A program made the position numbers and the translations under genes. 64,000 bases of DNA from Coriolopsis trogii (lineage: Eukaryota > Basidiomycota > Agaricomycetes > Polyporales > Polyporaceae): the NCBI GenBank assembly GCA_020543525.1, contig JAHYIO010000023.1:434001-498000 (forward strand). Reading direction: 5' to 3'. A model generated the notes under the pieces. It had not been told where the DNA came from. It searched no databases and worked only from the letters and a program-made list of their open reading frames with translations. Shown in pieces: positions 49,123 through 60,944 of this stretch. How positions within the stretch are numbered: the stretch's first letter is position 1; each line of letters begins with the position of its first letter.

Positions 49123-49791
49123 GTTACCGGCGTTGCAAGTCCCAAGAGCTGTCGAGTAGTCCAACTTATGCCCGACTTGACTTTGCGTTCAAAATGACCT
49201 TACGTTTCTGGCTATGGGAACTTCTGGCCTCAGGTGGATTAGGTTTAGTACGTCCGGTCCCCGAAGCCTTGCGCTCCCCATATCTTTGAGTGCCTTCCGA
49301 GAGACATGGGCAATTGCAGTGTTTCTCAGCTTGAGCGCTGCATTCGCATTGGGGTAGTGAGCTCGTGCATGTCCGAAAATTGTGGTTTGCGAACCTATTA
49401 ATATTAAACATTGGAGCCTGAGGCAGGCGTAATCCGATCGCTTGAGTGTGAGCGCCGGTGGGCTTACGCCGGCATTCCTCGGCCCGCTCGGTAGCCAGAC
49501 GGTAGTCCGACATCTCCGGCTCGTGTATCTGGAGAACAGGCTCTCTACTACTACAACGTTGACGGTGTGATATAGTACAAGGTCCATGACATGACATGGG
49601 GCGGGGATGACACAGATCGAAGCTACGGCGGCATAGAGTCCTCGACATCAACGGTCATCGGTAGACCGGCCTCAAGAGCACTCATTCCAAGCCATTCGGT
49701 AGCGACGTCATGGCTGCTAAGCCTTGCTGCCAACCCCTGCCTTAGATTCAACCTGCGGGAGAAGCAACGTAAGAACCGTCAATGCTCATCG
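49123..49791. other. intergenic, oxygenase promoter
   Basis: About 670 bp between two minus-strand genes. No gene supported. Confidence 0.45.
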
Positions 49792-51606
49792 TCAAAATGT
49801 CGCATCTACGAAGAGTAAACGCACGTCACCAGCACCGAAAACGCGTAGACTGAATGTATGGTTTAAGTATGCAGAATCGTTGAATCGGGGTTTCCGCTTA
49901 CTGTTAGCAGCTGTGAGACTGAAGGGTATGATCACGAGATTCCTTTCCTCCAGGATGTCCTGCAAAGTGACGTTGGCCTTGCGCTGGTGAAGGTATACTA
50001 CTTCACTCACGGTAATGAGGCATCCGCCACTTATGATGCTGAATCTCCGTCAGTCTTACGCAAATGTCAACTTTCTATGGTTCCCAACCTGGTAAAAACT
50101 CCTGAAGGCGGCCATCATCAGTCAAATTCCCCACAACCGGCTGGGGAACTAAACTAGTACCTGTACTGAACCCATAGGCTATGAGAACATTCAACAGTTT
50201 ATCTGTCCTAACGACCTATAAGTCTCTCCGCAATCAATCGGATGCGCTGACAGCATACCTCTTGACTCCAGTATGACTCCTATGCAAGGAGAAGCAGAGA
50301 AAGGCGGCTACGACTAAATCTCCGACAGCCGGAGGACCAAAGGCAGCAGAGACAAGCCACTGGGAGGATCAGTGTCAGTTCCCATGCCATAAGCGTACGA
50401 CGAGTCGTCACTTACTTTGTACTTCAACCAATGTTCATAATCGCCATAGAGAAAGCTGTGGAGGACGATTGAGCTGATGATGAGAAGTAGAAGATGCGAG
50501 TTACAGACATTTGCACCGTCAGGGCTAAGTGGAAATTACATGTGAGTCTAACATGATGCGAAGAGCCGCAGCATACATTACCTATGCCAAACGCTGTTCA
50601 ACCGAAGTCAGCTATCCAGTCAATACCACTCGTAGAGGTTTGAATACCTATTGAACAGCTCATCAACGTCGCCTAGAATAGCAGTACTAGAACTCAATCC
50701 GCGAGATCATGAGACGCCATGGCCCACACTCACTACGAACACAAGGAATACGTATTTCAGCAGGCCGCACGGCAAGACTGCGCATCACTTATGAGTGACG
50801 GAAAGGGCGAAGGCGGAGGTATCGGGGCTCACTGAGGTATGCACGTCGGATGTAAAAGCTGTAGGGGCATGGTGTCAACATGGGTGCATATATTAATTGT
50901 GGGTGCTCACATCTGTGAGGTGACAATGATGGCCAGCTGGTACTGGATGAGCAATTTAGCTATGGTGCGGCAATTGCGAGGTATCTTACTACAGTCAGAG
51001 GTAGAAGCTGATGTACCACGTCAGTTTGGTTCACATTACCGGAATGTGAGAGGCGAAAGGACCGTACCGCGAGAGAGCTGTATAACAATGGCGAGAGCTG
51101 AGCAGTGTCATCATGAATTCATGGTAGTAGAGCAAACGAACATTGTGGGTGTCACATACGCCTTCGCGTTGCCATAATTTTGGATAAGATAGTAGTATCT
51201 AAATGAGAGGTGTGGTATGGGTATGTGAATGGTATTGACGACGCCGGACTCACCCCCAATCCATCGAAAGTGCACAATGTACTGTCTCAGTACCTCTGCC
51301 AGGTGCGGTCGTAAAGTCAGACGTTCGAGCTCGAGGAGCGGGAACTCACATTAACACCGCTACAAGAATCTTGACGATCTTGGTGTCCTTGTGATATGTG
51401 CGGAAATAATCGTATGTCAAACTCAACATGATCCCGTAGAAGCTAATCCCACGATGAGCACAAGGCAATGCATGAACAAGAGGTAGCACGCACGTCAGCC
51501 CGAGGAAGAGACCGACGAGGGTCCACGTCAGGGTATCCTCAATAGCGGGGGTATCTTGGTCCAAGGATACGATCTCGTCTGATAGGATTGTAGTGAAGGA
51601 GCGCAT
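49792..51606 (-). CDS. DUF6534-like multi-pass membrane protein, micro-exon-rich, 3' end unresolved
   Basis: Matches the layout of Agaricomycete seven-helix proteins with a C-terminal DUF6534 region; function unknown. Exons traced from ATG 51606: 51494..51606, 51350..51442, 51254..51295, 51156..51198, 50911..50942, 50833..50858, 50734..50777, 50648..50672, 50582..50593, 50509..50524, 50416..50455, 50259..50359 and 50161..50207 (complement). These are in phase and read LTFYGIMLSLTYDYFRTYHK, YYYLIQNYGNAKAY, YQLAIIVTSQIFYIRRAYL, LLKYVFLVFV, WLVSAAFGPPAVGDLVVAAF and RTDKLLNVLIAYGFSTG. Most exons are 12-50 nt. The next conserved piece (IISGGCLITVSEVVYLHQ, frame stop at 49792) does not join in frame with any GT-AG pair I can find. 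This suggests a missed junction or a frameshift. The 211-bp intron 50943-51155 may hide another exon. Confidence 0.6.
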
Positions 51607-52963
51607 GGTGAGGAACGCGTACGAACACCGAGGCCACCCCTGCAAGCGTACAATATATAGGTTCTTGCCACACCGACAGGCTTCCGGATATTCTGCAGCC
51701 TCGCCCGCTGTCCATCGCGAGATCTTCAATCTCTAGATCAACCTTGGAAGGCCCGGGGTCGTGGGCAACGAGGAAGCAAAAGTAACGCAAGCCACCGTTC
51801 TTCACCCGTAAGCGAGACAGACCCACGAAGGAATGACATCGGCAGTGGGGCCGATGCAAGTCTGTGGCAACGTAAAATGGCGGGGATTCACCATTTTGCA
51901 TAGAAGAAGCCTGCGAAGGCCCCGGGATCACGGCGTACCGCCGGTATCGCAAAGACGCAGACTGGAGACTTGGAAGCTATCGGAATAGGCCGGATGTAGA
52001 CAGCGTTCGAGATCCTTTACGCCAATTGCGTATGGTGAACTTGTACAACCATCCCTTCGAAGGAGCCGAAGTAGCATCGTCGAAGAGCTCGATGGCCATG
52101 AGGTGGGACAACCACTCCGCGATGACAAGCATCCCGGTGTTACAACTTCGACCGAGTAGTCATGTAAACAAGGTGTGTGGCGCTGTGTGCCGCAGTCTTC
52201 ACTTCAAACGTCGAATTGTTATAGGTGGCGTTTCCAAGCCAGAGGCGGCTGCCCGGGTGCCTCGGACTTGGGCTACTGAACACTAGCAGATAATCAGTAC
52301 GAGATGACACCTTGAGGACATGCCAACGACGATTATACACACATCTTTGATCCCCTCACTTGCGGTGTTTGCAACATGGGATTCATGACCAGCAAATCGC
52401 GTCCTGTGCGATCTCCGATCCCGCTCTAGCAGTTATTTCCCCTTTGTCCGGGACGTCAGATGTTCACAACACTACCACCGAGAGGAGCCATCGCTACGCA
52501 TGTGAGAGCGCGTCAAACAGGACCTGTGGTCCGCAACCTTCCCCACCAGCAGTCACAGCAAACTTTGTCCGAGACGTGGCTGGATAGCTCCAGAGAGTTC
52601 TGCCACCCACGGAGTGGCATCCTCACCGGACACAGCGTCTGCGATATTTACAGCGAACGGCTTCTTTGACCGTGTGAAGCGCACCGTTGCAATCGACTGA
52701 TAGCAAGAAAATTGTGCGGAGTCGGAACGCGCACGAGGTAATCGGAATCGTACCAGGCATGGTGCATATGGGTGGGTTGATACCTTGTGCATCTGAGTAC
52801 AGAGTTGAGTCATCGAGTCCACCAGGTATGGAAAAGGCTTACCTCCGATACATTGACCATCCAGGCAGCTGCTAATATTTTGGCGGAGTTGACAGGATGG
52901 AAGCTCGGCAGATTGAACAAGCGCAAGATGCGGAAGCACCAAACAAACTGATAGATTAAGAGG
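51607..52963. other. intergenic, no gene supported
   Basis: About 1.36 kb between two minus-strand genes. Several minus-strand ORFs (51539-51952, 52553-52942) look weakly protein-like but match nothing I know and cannot be chained with confidence. An unrecognised intron-rich gene is possible. Confidence 0.35.
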
Positions 52964-54158
52964 TTACATGATGAGGCAATCATCCTTCCCTCCTCCTTCA
53001 GCGAGGAAAGCCTTCTCCTCGTCCGTGAGGGGTAAGCCCTTCCGTTGACGGTCTTGAATGGCTTTCCTTCGGCTTTCCCTCTCCGCCTTCGCCCGTCTAG
53101 CACCGTGGTATGATACAATCGAATATTTGATGGGAATGATAGCGATACAGGCGACGTGTGTGATTAGGCCATGCCGAATATCGGTGGCGGGACGAAGGAT
53201 AGCGTAGACGTATTAGTCGTGGATTTCGGTGTGCATCGTTCAGGTGGGTCATGGGTGTCGTCAGAGGTGTCATCAGGGTTGTTATACAAGGAACGTGGAG
53301 ATGGCGGAGTTGTGGGTGTTGTAAGCAAAATAGTACGACTATCGCTCTATGAGTGATCCACTGGTAGCGAACAGGCTGAGCGCAACTCACCGATCTGTCG
53401 CCGAAAAAGGATTCGACTTGGTCGAGGACAAAGCCGGTTTAGTGGGCGCCGCGGGAGCCTGTACGCGTGTAGTCGATGTGGACGCATTCGCAGAGGCAGC
53501 GGCGCGTTTAATAGCGGCCATTGCGGTAGCTGACGCTGCGCTTGTCTGATTCGATAAGTTCGTGGCCCAGACGTTCTTGGAAGGAGACTGCTTAGATGTG
53601 GTCGAACTCGCCCCACCGCACGCGTGGTCCTTGGGGAAGCGATGTTGTGGACAGAATTGCTGTTTGCAAGACTAGGTCTAACGCCTGAGCATCGTTGAAG
53701 CTAACAAGAAAGCACAACATATACTCACGTCACAACGTATGGGTGAGAACAGCACTTTGCCACACTTCCCTCGCGCACATGTAGGCGTACCAGATTTCGC
53801 CCTCCTCCCGGTCATTACTGAACAGTCGGTGTTGAAATGACGCTCCATGCGGATGTTCGGGTCTTGGCCCGGGGGTATAGCGACAGGCGTATTGCAAAGA
53901 GGACCTAACAGCATTCCATTGAGCGGTCAGATACGAAGAGACAGCATGCATTTACTCACAAGGAGGCGCGACGCGGTCATGCTTTGCGGCATCGTACTTG
54001 GGGCAAGAATGGGCGGTCGGCAGGAAGTGTTCCCCGCAGAAAGGCTGCGAACAATGCTGACACTTGAATGGGAGGAAGTCGACGAGGTGGCAAGACGTGT
54101 CGGAGCATTGCTGCCCAATGTCAAGCAGCTGGGCGTCGCGCTCGGGAGTTGCAGACAT
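52964..54158 (-). CDS. AN1-type double zinc-finger protein with CaaX end (ZFAND2-like)
   Basis: Relative of ZFAND2A/B (AIRAP/AIRAPL) and yeast Cuz1, which link the proteasome and Cdc48/p97 during proteotoxic stress. Model: complement(join(52964..53096,53391..53671,53729..53904,53960..54158)), 262 aa, in phase. The first AN1 finger spans CSDTSCHLVDFLPFKCQHC and PFCGEHFLPTAHSC. A linker CPLCNTPVAIPPGQDPN and HFNTDC follow. The second finger has CARGKCGKVLFSPIRCDSCK and FCPQHRFPKDHACG. An Ala/Ser/Thr-rich stretch is followed by a charged coiled coil (RRAKAERESRRKAIQDRQRK). The end is LTDEEKAFLAEGGGKDDCLIM; CLIM is a canonical CaaX box, as in animal AIRAPL, which predicts prenylation and ER anchoring. 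Intron 3 is 294 bp, long for this genome. Confidence 0.9.
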
Positions 54159-54483
54159 AGCGGTGAGGTAGGTATATGCGCAGAGAAGGATATGGTTGGG
54201 ATTAGAGATGGGTTGTGCGATGACAGAGCTTATATGGCGAGCAGCAGGGACGCGCGTCCACCGTCGGGGACGAGGACACGCAAGCTGAGGCGGCCAAGGT
54301 GGCTGCTGTGTAAGAAGAGACCGCAGGCGCGAACCTTCCCGGAGTGCCTCGACGCTGAGTCAGCAACCCTTGATTGCCTTTCTCGGCAGTCGACAGCATG
54401 AGCGCTCCCGCCACTCATGTGGTCATTGCCGCCTCCGTAAGTTGGAACGTGTGCAAGCCGTGCAACGCGTCTTGAACGCTACC
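54159..54483. promoter_or_regulatory. divergent promoter, AN1 protein / histidine phosphatase
   Basis: 325 bp between two divergent start codons. A short ORF from ATG 54399 on the plus strand precedes the chosen start and would act as an uORF if transcribed. Confidence 0.45.
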
Positions 54484-55746
54484 ATGTCGTCTGAAAGCCC
54501 AGCGACAGTCATCGTCACGTTTGTGAGCGATGATATCCCAACTCTACTGACGCTAAACTCACTCCGTTGCAATGGAGATTCGACATGGCGAATCTACCGA
54601 CAACTTGGTACGCATACTCGACTTGTCACTTCATCATCTCTCCTTGCGCCTAACCAACTTGTCACAAACAGCGTAGCGTATGGGCCGGCTGGCAGGACGC
54701 ACCGCTCTCAAACCATGGTGAGCCCTCAAAGCTTCATCGACATCCTCTGCTTTGCTAAGGGATTGACTAGGTATGGAGGTAAGACATGTGACTCGTGTCT
54801 TGACTGTAGTTGAAGGTGGTAACGAGCCTAATCTCATTAGCAAGCAAAAGCGTTAGCCGAATCGCTAGCCACCACACGCTTCACCGCCATATATGCCTCC
54901 ACCCTGAAGCGGGCACTCTGGACAGGGCAGGCCGTTCATGCTGCCCAATCTGATCCCAAGCCCATCTTCAGAGAGTCACCCCTTCTCCGCGAGCAACATT
55001 TTGGCGCGGCCGAGGGGCATCCATGGTCTTGGAATGAGTCTCCGGGATTAACGCTGGAAGAACAGTTCGCGAAGGGAATTTGGCCCGTCTTGCACCAGAG
55101 GTCGCAGAAATTTCCGGGCGGAGAGAGCTCCGATGACCTATACGCACGAGCTACGAAAGCGATCGACGAACTTGTCATGCCGCACATTTGGACAGCTGCA
55201 CGTGAAGGCAAGACAGGGATCCACATCGCACTGGCAAGCCATGGGCTTTGCATTAGTGAACTTATCCCTGCGTTACTCGCCAAGGACGAGAGTGGTATTC
55301 ATCCCGGCGACAAGTATCGAGGACTGCGCAACACCGCGTGGACAAGGCTAACGGTCAAAGTCGAGGTAATGTTTCCACCTGCGCTTTCCTCGCCCGGTCG
55401 ACTTCACCAAGACTCTCCAATCCAGGGTGCAAAGACAGGCGAACCTCTCACCTTCTCTGACGACAAACCGCCCAAGCTACACGTTCAAGTTACCGACGTC
55501 AACCGCCATGATCACCTGGCCAAAGTGGTATGTTCTTCTTGTGAGACGACGGTTGCTTTGACTTATGAACCGTGCGTACAGGTTCGTCAGAAGGGCGGAA
55601 TCGGAAGTGCGGCTCATGATCCGAAACAACAGGACATCCGAGCGTTCTTTGGAGGTGGAAAGCCAAAGGTGGCTGGAGAGAGCGACCTTGAAGAGGGTCG
55701 CAGTGAGAGCAATGCGAGAGATGAAGCAGAGGTAGATATCAATTAG
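54484..55746 (+). CDS. histidine phosphatase (phosphoglycerate mutase-like)
   Basis: Branch-1 histidine phosphatase superfamily; substrate not deducible. Model: join(54484..54522,54578..54607,54672..54717,54771..54778,54841..55365,55426..55527,55582..55746), 304 aa, in phase. The catalytic motif RHGE is at residues 15-18 (TFIRHGESTDNL) with nucleophile His16. The core continues RSVWAGWQDAPLSNHGMEQA, AIYASTLKRALWTGQA and LREQHFGAAEGHPWSW. The second catalytic His is near residue 175 in IALASHGLCISEL. Exon 4 has only 8 nt and supplies Gly-Met-Glu. The C-terminal 100 residues are not part of the catalytic core, are charged and contain QQDIRAFFGG, which resembles a PIP box (QxxhxxFF). This could be chance. 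An upstream ATG at 54399 was not used because it does not reach RHGE in frame. Confidence 0.88.
54771..54778 (+). other. 8-nt internal micro-exon
   Basis: GTATGGAG flanked by ...GACTAG and GTAAGA. With one base from the preceding exon it codes Gly-Met-Glu and restores both frame and the expected NHGxxQA sequence of the family. Confidence 0.75.
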
Positions 55747-55873
55747 AGCTGATCGATACGCATTATGTGGAACATGATACATGGAGGACTGCATACATGC
55801 GGTCAATACGACACAAACCCGGCAAAAGAGCAAGCGCACCTGATGCCTATAGTAAGCGTATACGGCCACCTGT

Positions 55874-56204
55874 CTATGGGGATCCATAAGGCAACAGCTT
55901 CTTCAATGTTGCTGTCTGCGAACCATGCGAATATGCTGTCTGGCTCAGCGCGTTTTTCCTCGCTGCGCTCTTGTTCACATTCAAGTGCTTGTGCCCTGCT
56001 TTGCCCTAGATGCATTGCAATTCCATGAAGGTTCCAGAGCACTAGCACTGTTGCGCGACGTACCCGTTTGAAGATGCCCGATGCGATGGACCTCCACCGC
56101 TTCTTCGCTCCTGAATGTGACTTCAACTTGGGGAATTGCGCGACTGCAGAGGTGGAGAAGAGCCGAGTCGTCGCCAAAACACGCGAGAACAAGAACATAG
56201 ACAT
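55874..56204 (-). CDS. MRPL35: mitochondrial large-subunit ribosomal protein bL35m
   Basis: Small mitoribosomal protein, easily missed. Model: complement(join(55874..56005,56064..56204)), 90 aa, in phase. The N-terminus MSMFLFSRVLATTRLFSTS is a mitochondrial presequence. The L35 core follows: FPKLKSHSGAKKRWRSIASG, IFKR spliced to GKAGHKHLNVNK, then RKNALSQTAYSHGSQ and TLKKLLPYGSP. The frame upstream to 56225 starts at TTG, so ATG 56204 is chosen. The gene is divergent from UFD2, 180 bp away, and convergent with the histidine phosphatase gene (128 bp between stops). Confidence 0.95.
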
Positions 56205-56384
56205 GGTTCTGGTGAAACAAGGCAAGAGAGAGTGCGCGGAGTTGGCGGCGAGAAGGCAAGCAGCTCACTTTGAAGCGCTCCGTCACGGATGCACGACGCT
56301 TGGGCGCTTCTCGCACTCATACACTGACCGCATCCTCGATCGCATCGTCTACGCCCGTCGCCGACCACCACGACTTAGCTCACC
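56205..56384. promoter_or_regulatory. shared divergent promoter, bL35m / UFD2
   Basis: 180 bp between divergent start codons. Both promoters must fit here. No classical element is visible. Confidence 0.55.
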
Positions 56385-59300
56385 ATGGCCTCCAATCCTC
56401 AGGAGGATGCAGAGAGAGTGAGTGCGAGCGATGCTGAGTCGAGAGAGAAAGTATTGAACAAGTCGTGCAGATCCGTCTGAAGCGGTTAGCTAAGCTGCAG
56501 AAAGCTAGCAGTACGCCATCGACGAGTTCCTCAACCCCAGTGGCATCCTACTCCAACTCCCCAGCGCCGTCACCAGCAACGACCCCCGCACCCGTACCAA
56601 CTACTGCCGCAGCCCCGAAGAAGCCCACACCATCGCCGGCAGTGTCGAAGAGGCCTGCCGAGCCTGTAGCAGCCGCGCCATCCCCTGTGCCGCTCAAGAA
56701 GAAGGCACCTACGCCCGCGCATCTTGACCTTCCAGTGTGGGAGGACGCGACCACGTCCAATGTGTTCAACGTGACCTTAAAGGTGAGCTTCTCTTGCTCC
56801 GGAGTGGTGGCAGAGACTTGAACCGTATGGGATAGAAAGAGGTTGCGGAGCAGAGCGGCTACGAGATTGTGTGGCTGAAGAACCTCGCAGATGAGTTGCA
56901 GAGTGAAGGTATGTCATCCGTCCATCGGTGTGTATTCTTCATTGACACTGTGCCTTCCTCGAAGGGCTGCCCTTGCAACTCAATGCTTCAGTGGCGGATC
57001 GTACTCTCATTGCACGGCTAGAGCTCGACCCTCAGGGCATGTCGTGAGTACTTGCCTAAGCCTGCGTCAATAGCATTGCCTTAGACTTGCGCAGTGATGA
57101 TTTGGAGTACCTCCCTGTGCTCGCCTCGCTACCATCCCAACAAACGATATTGGAGTATCTAATAGGCTGCTGGAAGCGGCTCAATGCCGCTAGATCTGTC
57201 CTACTGAAGAGGGTGGGTAACTCTCCTCTTTTTGATGTGTTCACAATCTCACATGTCCTTGCAGAATGTTGTACCATTACAGCAGCAGCAGGCAATGGAC
57301 ATTTTGGACAAGCTGCGGGACCTCATCATCAGTTACACAGGTTTGACCCTCCAGGAACCCGAGATGTTTCCTCAACCAAACATCCCGGGCAAGGAATTTG
57401 GCGCTGCGGAGCTTGTGCCGTCCCTTGTGTCTCTCGCAGCCCTCTCCGGCCCATATCTGTCTTCCTCGTCTTCTAGCTTACTAGACTCGTCGGAGATCGA
57501 GCCATTCCTCCATGACATCGTCCGCCGGTTCGAGGCAGATAACGAGATAGATGGTGTACTGGGCCCAGTTGTCGTAAAGCTGTGCTCACATGAACAGCTG
57601 AACCTCGGTTTCGCAAACGCAGATGGATGGCGCGGTGTCGTCAGCGGACTGGAAGCCCTTGTTAGTGTCAAGGCAGTGGCGACGATGATCACTCGCTTGC
57701 CCCAGTGGAACCCTGATGTCTCTGCGCCGGAATTCGAGATGGGCAGCCTGATGGGACGACTGCTGAGGTTAGGAGTGTTCCATCGGGAGTGGGTGAGTGC
57801 AGTACGATGCACCCTTGAATGATTGTATGCTGACGAGAATCAGCCGTCAATATCGACTTCATACTTCTCCAACCACGAAACTCGCCCACCAGGAGAGATC
57901 AGTTCTGCCACGGCTAGCCTTCGCGGTACACTCAAAACCCTCCAGGTATGCCGACCGGCAATGCTTGGGCAACGCAGCTTACATGGACATCCGTAGTCTT
58001 CACTTTTCCAGGTTTTCAACACGCTCGTGCGTGCCTCTCCCGAGGCGAGAGAGGGGGTGCTGCAGTTCTTTGCGCGTGCGATAAACCTGAACCGGAGACG
58101 TGCCGGCATGCAGGTAAGTCGCACCAACATATTCTCCGATATCATGAGTTCTCATCGTCATCCAAGGTCGATATGGCCACAGTATCCTCCGATTGTTTTG
58201 TCATGAATCTGCAGATTATCCTGTTCCAGTTCTGCGAACCGTTCATGGACGCGCAGTACAGCAAGGTTCGTGCGTCTCTGAACACGCCTGAGCACTCGCC
58301 CTGATCTGTGTACAGTTGGACAGGATTGATCCTGCGTACTACGCCCACTCGACGCGTATCGATCTCACGGATGAGACGCGGGTGAATGCCACGAATGATG
58401 AAGCAGAGACATGGCGGAAAGAAAATGAGAAGACATCTGGTAGGAGCCTTCACGGTTCTCGCATCGCCCCACTCTGACGATCTACCTAATTATGAAGCAC
58501 CACCGAATTTCATCTCAGAGATATTCTACCTTACCCTTGCTGCAAATCACATTGGACAGCAGAAGATTGTGAACAACATCGATGACCTAGCACGACAATA
58601 CGATGATATCAGAAGACATCTCGAAGTTCTTCAGAGCGATCAATCATGGAGAGGGGTAAGATTTTCCTACCCTCGCTTTCAACCTGTACTTATTGCACGT
58701 TGCACTTAGACGCCAGTCCAAGCCCGCACCGAGGCCGCAATCAAGGCTGGCAAGGCCGAACAAGACAAGATATATGCCGCTCAACTCTCGTACGAGACCC
58801 AGCTTGCGGATCCAGAACTCGTATTCCGCTCCATCAGCTTCGCCAATCTCGTGTCGACGTGGTTGATCCGGTTTATCGACCCGCGGAAACAGCATCCCAA
58901 CCCTGTCGTAGAGTATGTTGTCTTTGCGGTGTGCGTGTCTGGAATGCTCATGTGTCTGTTGACAGGCTACCACTTTCTAAGGATGTTCCAATCTCATTCC
59001 GCGTCCTTCCGGAGTACCTCGTCGAGGATGTGATTGAGTACTATCTCTTTGTTATCAGGTACGTTGTCTCCTTGTCGTCCTTACTAGGTGTAGGCTCACG
59101 CTTTGATTCTCCTTAGGCAGAGTCCGAAGAGTTTGGAGCTCTCCGGCAGGAATGAGATGCTCATCTGGTGCATTACATTCCTTACTTCGACCTGGTACAT
59201 CAAGAACCCCTTCCTCAAGGCCAAGCTTGTAGAGGTATGACCCCTTCTCCCACAATGAGAACAGTCTGATATTGACCGTCATGTAATTAGGTTCTCTTCT

Positions 59301-60718
59301 ATGGGACGTGGAAGTGGCGCGAACAGTCTAGTGTGCTGACCACCCTCCTCAATACTCACCCGGTCGCCTTGAAACACTTGATGCCTGCGCTTATGCATTT
59401 CTATATCGGTGCGTAGCGATGTACGTCGTAGTTGCACCCACACTGATACTTGCTCAGAGGTGGAACAGACCGGAGCCAGCTCCCAGTTCTACGACAAATT
59501 CAGTAAGTATCTGACAAACGTTCATGGCAACGCTTGCCTGACACTGTCTTCTAGATTCCCGCCGAGCGATAGCGAGCGTCTTCAAGGAGATTTGGAACAA
59601 CCCAGTGCATCGTCAGGCGCTCAAGGACCAAGCTATGTAAGTCACCTATCCGTGGATTTCGTAGCAGTAGTCTCATGTGTCCAATTTTCGCAGTAACCAT
59701 TCCGAGCGATTTGTTCGCTTTGTCAACCTCATGATCAACGATGTGACTTACCTCCTCGACGAGTCGCTGACAGAACTTGCGAAGATCCACGAGATCCAGA
59801 TTGAGATGAAAGACCGGGCCACTTGGGATTCTAAGCCTGCGCAGTATCGTCGTGAACGTGAAAGCACCCTCCGGCAACTCGAGCGGCACGCAAGCGGTTA
59901 CGTCCAGCTCGGCAATTCGACCGTCGACCTGCTCAAGATCTTCACTGGGGAGACGAAGGAGCCATTCATGGTGCCCGAGATCGTCGACAAGCTCGCGGCG
60001 ATGTTGGACTACAATCTTGACGCACTTGTGGGGCCGCGGTGCCAGAACCTCGTTGTGCAGAACCCGGAGAAATTCAAGTTCAACCCGAAGCAGCTCCTTG
60101 GGGACCTCATTCAGGTGTACCTGAACCTGAGCGATCAGGGAGAGTTCGCGCGCGCGGTCGCCGCCGACGGTCGCAGTTATAGGAAGGAGTTGTTCGAGCA
60201 TGCGGTGGATATCCTCAGGAGGAGGTCGATCAAGTCCCCAGACGAGATTGAGAAGCTGCGGCTGTTCGTTGTGAAGGTTGAGGAGACTAAGGCGACGCTG
60301 GAGGCGGAGGAGGATCTGGGTGACATACCTGATGAGTTCCTCGGTATGTGTCTCCGTTTCAAAACGTCCTACATGCTAACGTTGTTGTGGTAGACCCGCT
60401 TATGTACACGCTCATGCGCGACCCTGTCACACTGCCTGCATCGAGGGTCGTCGTTGACCGGTCTACGATCAAGTCACATTTGCTCTCGGACACCAAGGAC
60501 CCTTTCAACCGCATGCCTCTCACGATCGAAGAGGTCATTCCCAGTATGTATCCAGCTCTTCATTTTCTAGTATACAGTTCGACACAGCTAACGTACGTAC
60601 TACAGATCCCGAACTCAAACAGCGTATAGATGCATTCCTGTCCGAGAGGCGTAACAAGAACACTGCGCTTGACATACCGGCGGAGGACATCGTGCATATG
60701 GATGGATCATCAGAGTAG
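56385..60718 (+). CDS. UFD2: ubiquitin conjugation factor E4 (U-box chain-elongation ligase)
   Basis: E4 enzyme that extends ubiquitin chains on Cdc48/p97 substrates. Twenty exons: join(56385..56417,56471..56782,56836..56908,56965..57043,57095..57212,57265..57792,57844..57945,58012..58113,58167..58265,58316..58439,58498..58655,58710..58912,58966..59058,59117..59234,59291..59408,59458..59502,59555..59636,59694..60343,60394..60543,60606..60718), 1099 aa, all phases consistent. A Ser/Pro/Ala-rich N-terminus precedes the Ufd2 core: [80 protein letters not shown] and [22 protein letters not shown]-terminal U-box from about residue 1013 follows: [33 protein letters not shown] and [15 protein letters not shown]. 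The length fits basidiomycete orthologues. Confidence 0.97.
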
Positions 60719-60944
60719 ACAATTGTAACTTGTAGCATATCGTGTATTGATGAAAACATTGTAACTGCTCCCTGGATCGTGATGGAAAATCCGATTCGTA
60801 TCTTGTTGTTCCACGTTACAGGCGTCTTCGTGCCGGACGTTCCGCCCGTTGGCGTACAGTCCGGGGCTACGATGGAGAATCCAAATTAATGCGTGATAAC
60901 GGGATTGTAGTGTAGTGAGCGTGATTCTGCGCACCTTCATTGTA

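Noticed and set aside
54399..54483. ATG 54399 as start of the histidine phosphatase
   Set aside because: Neither the unspliced frame nor the GTAAGT donor after MSAPATHVVIAAS leads to the TFIRHGE exon with a sensible junction; ATG 54484 does.
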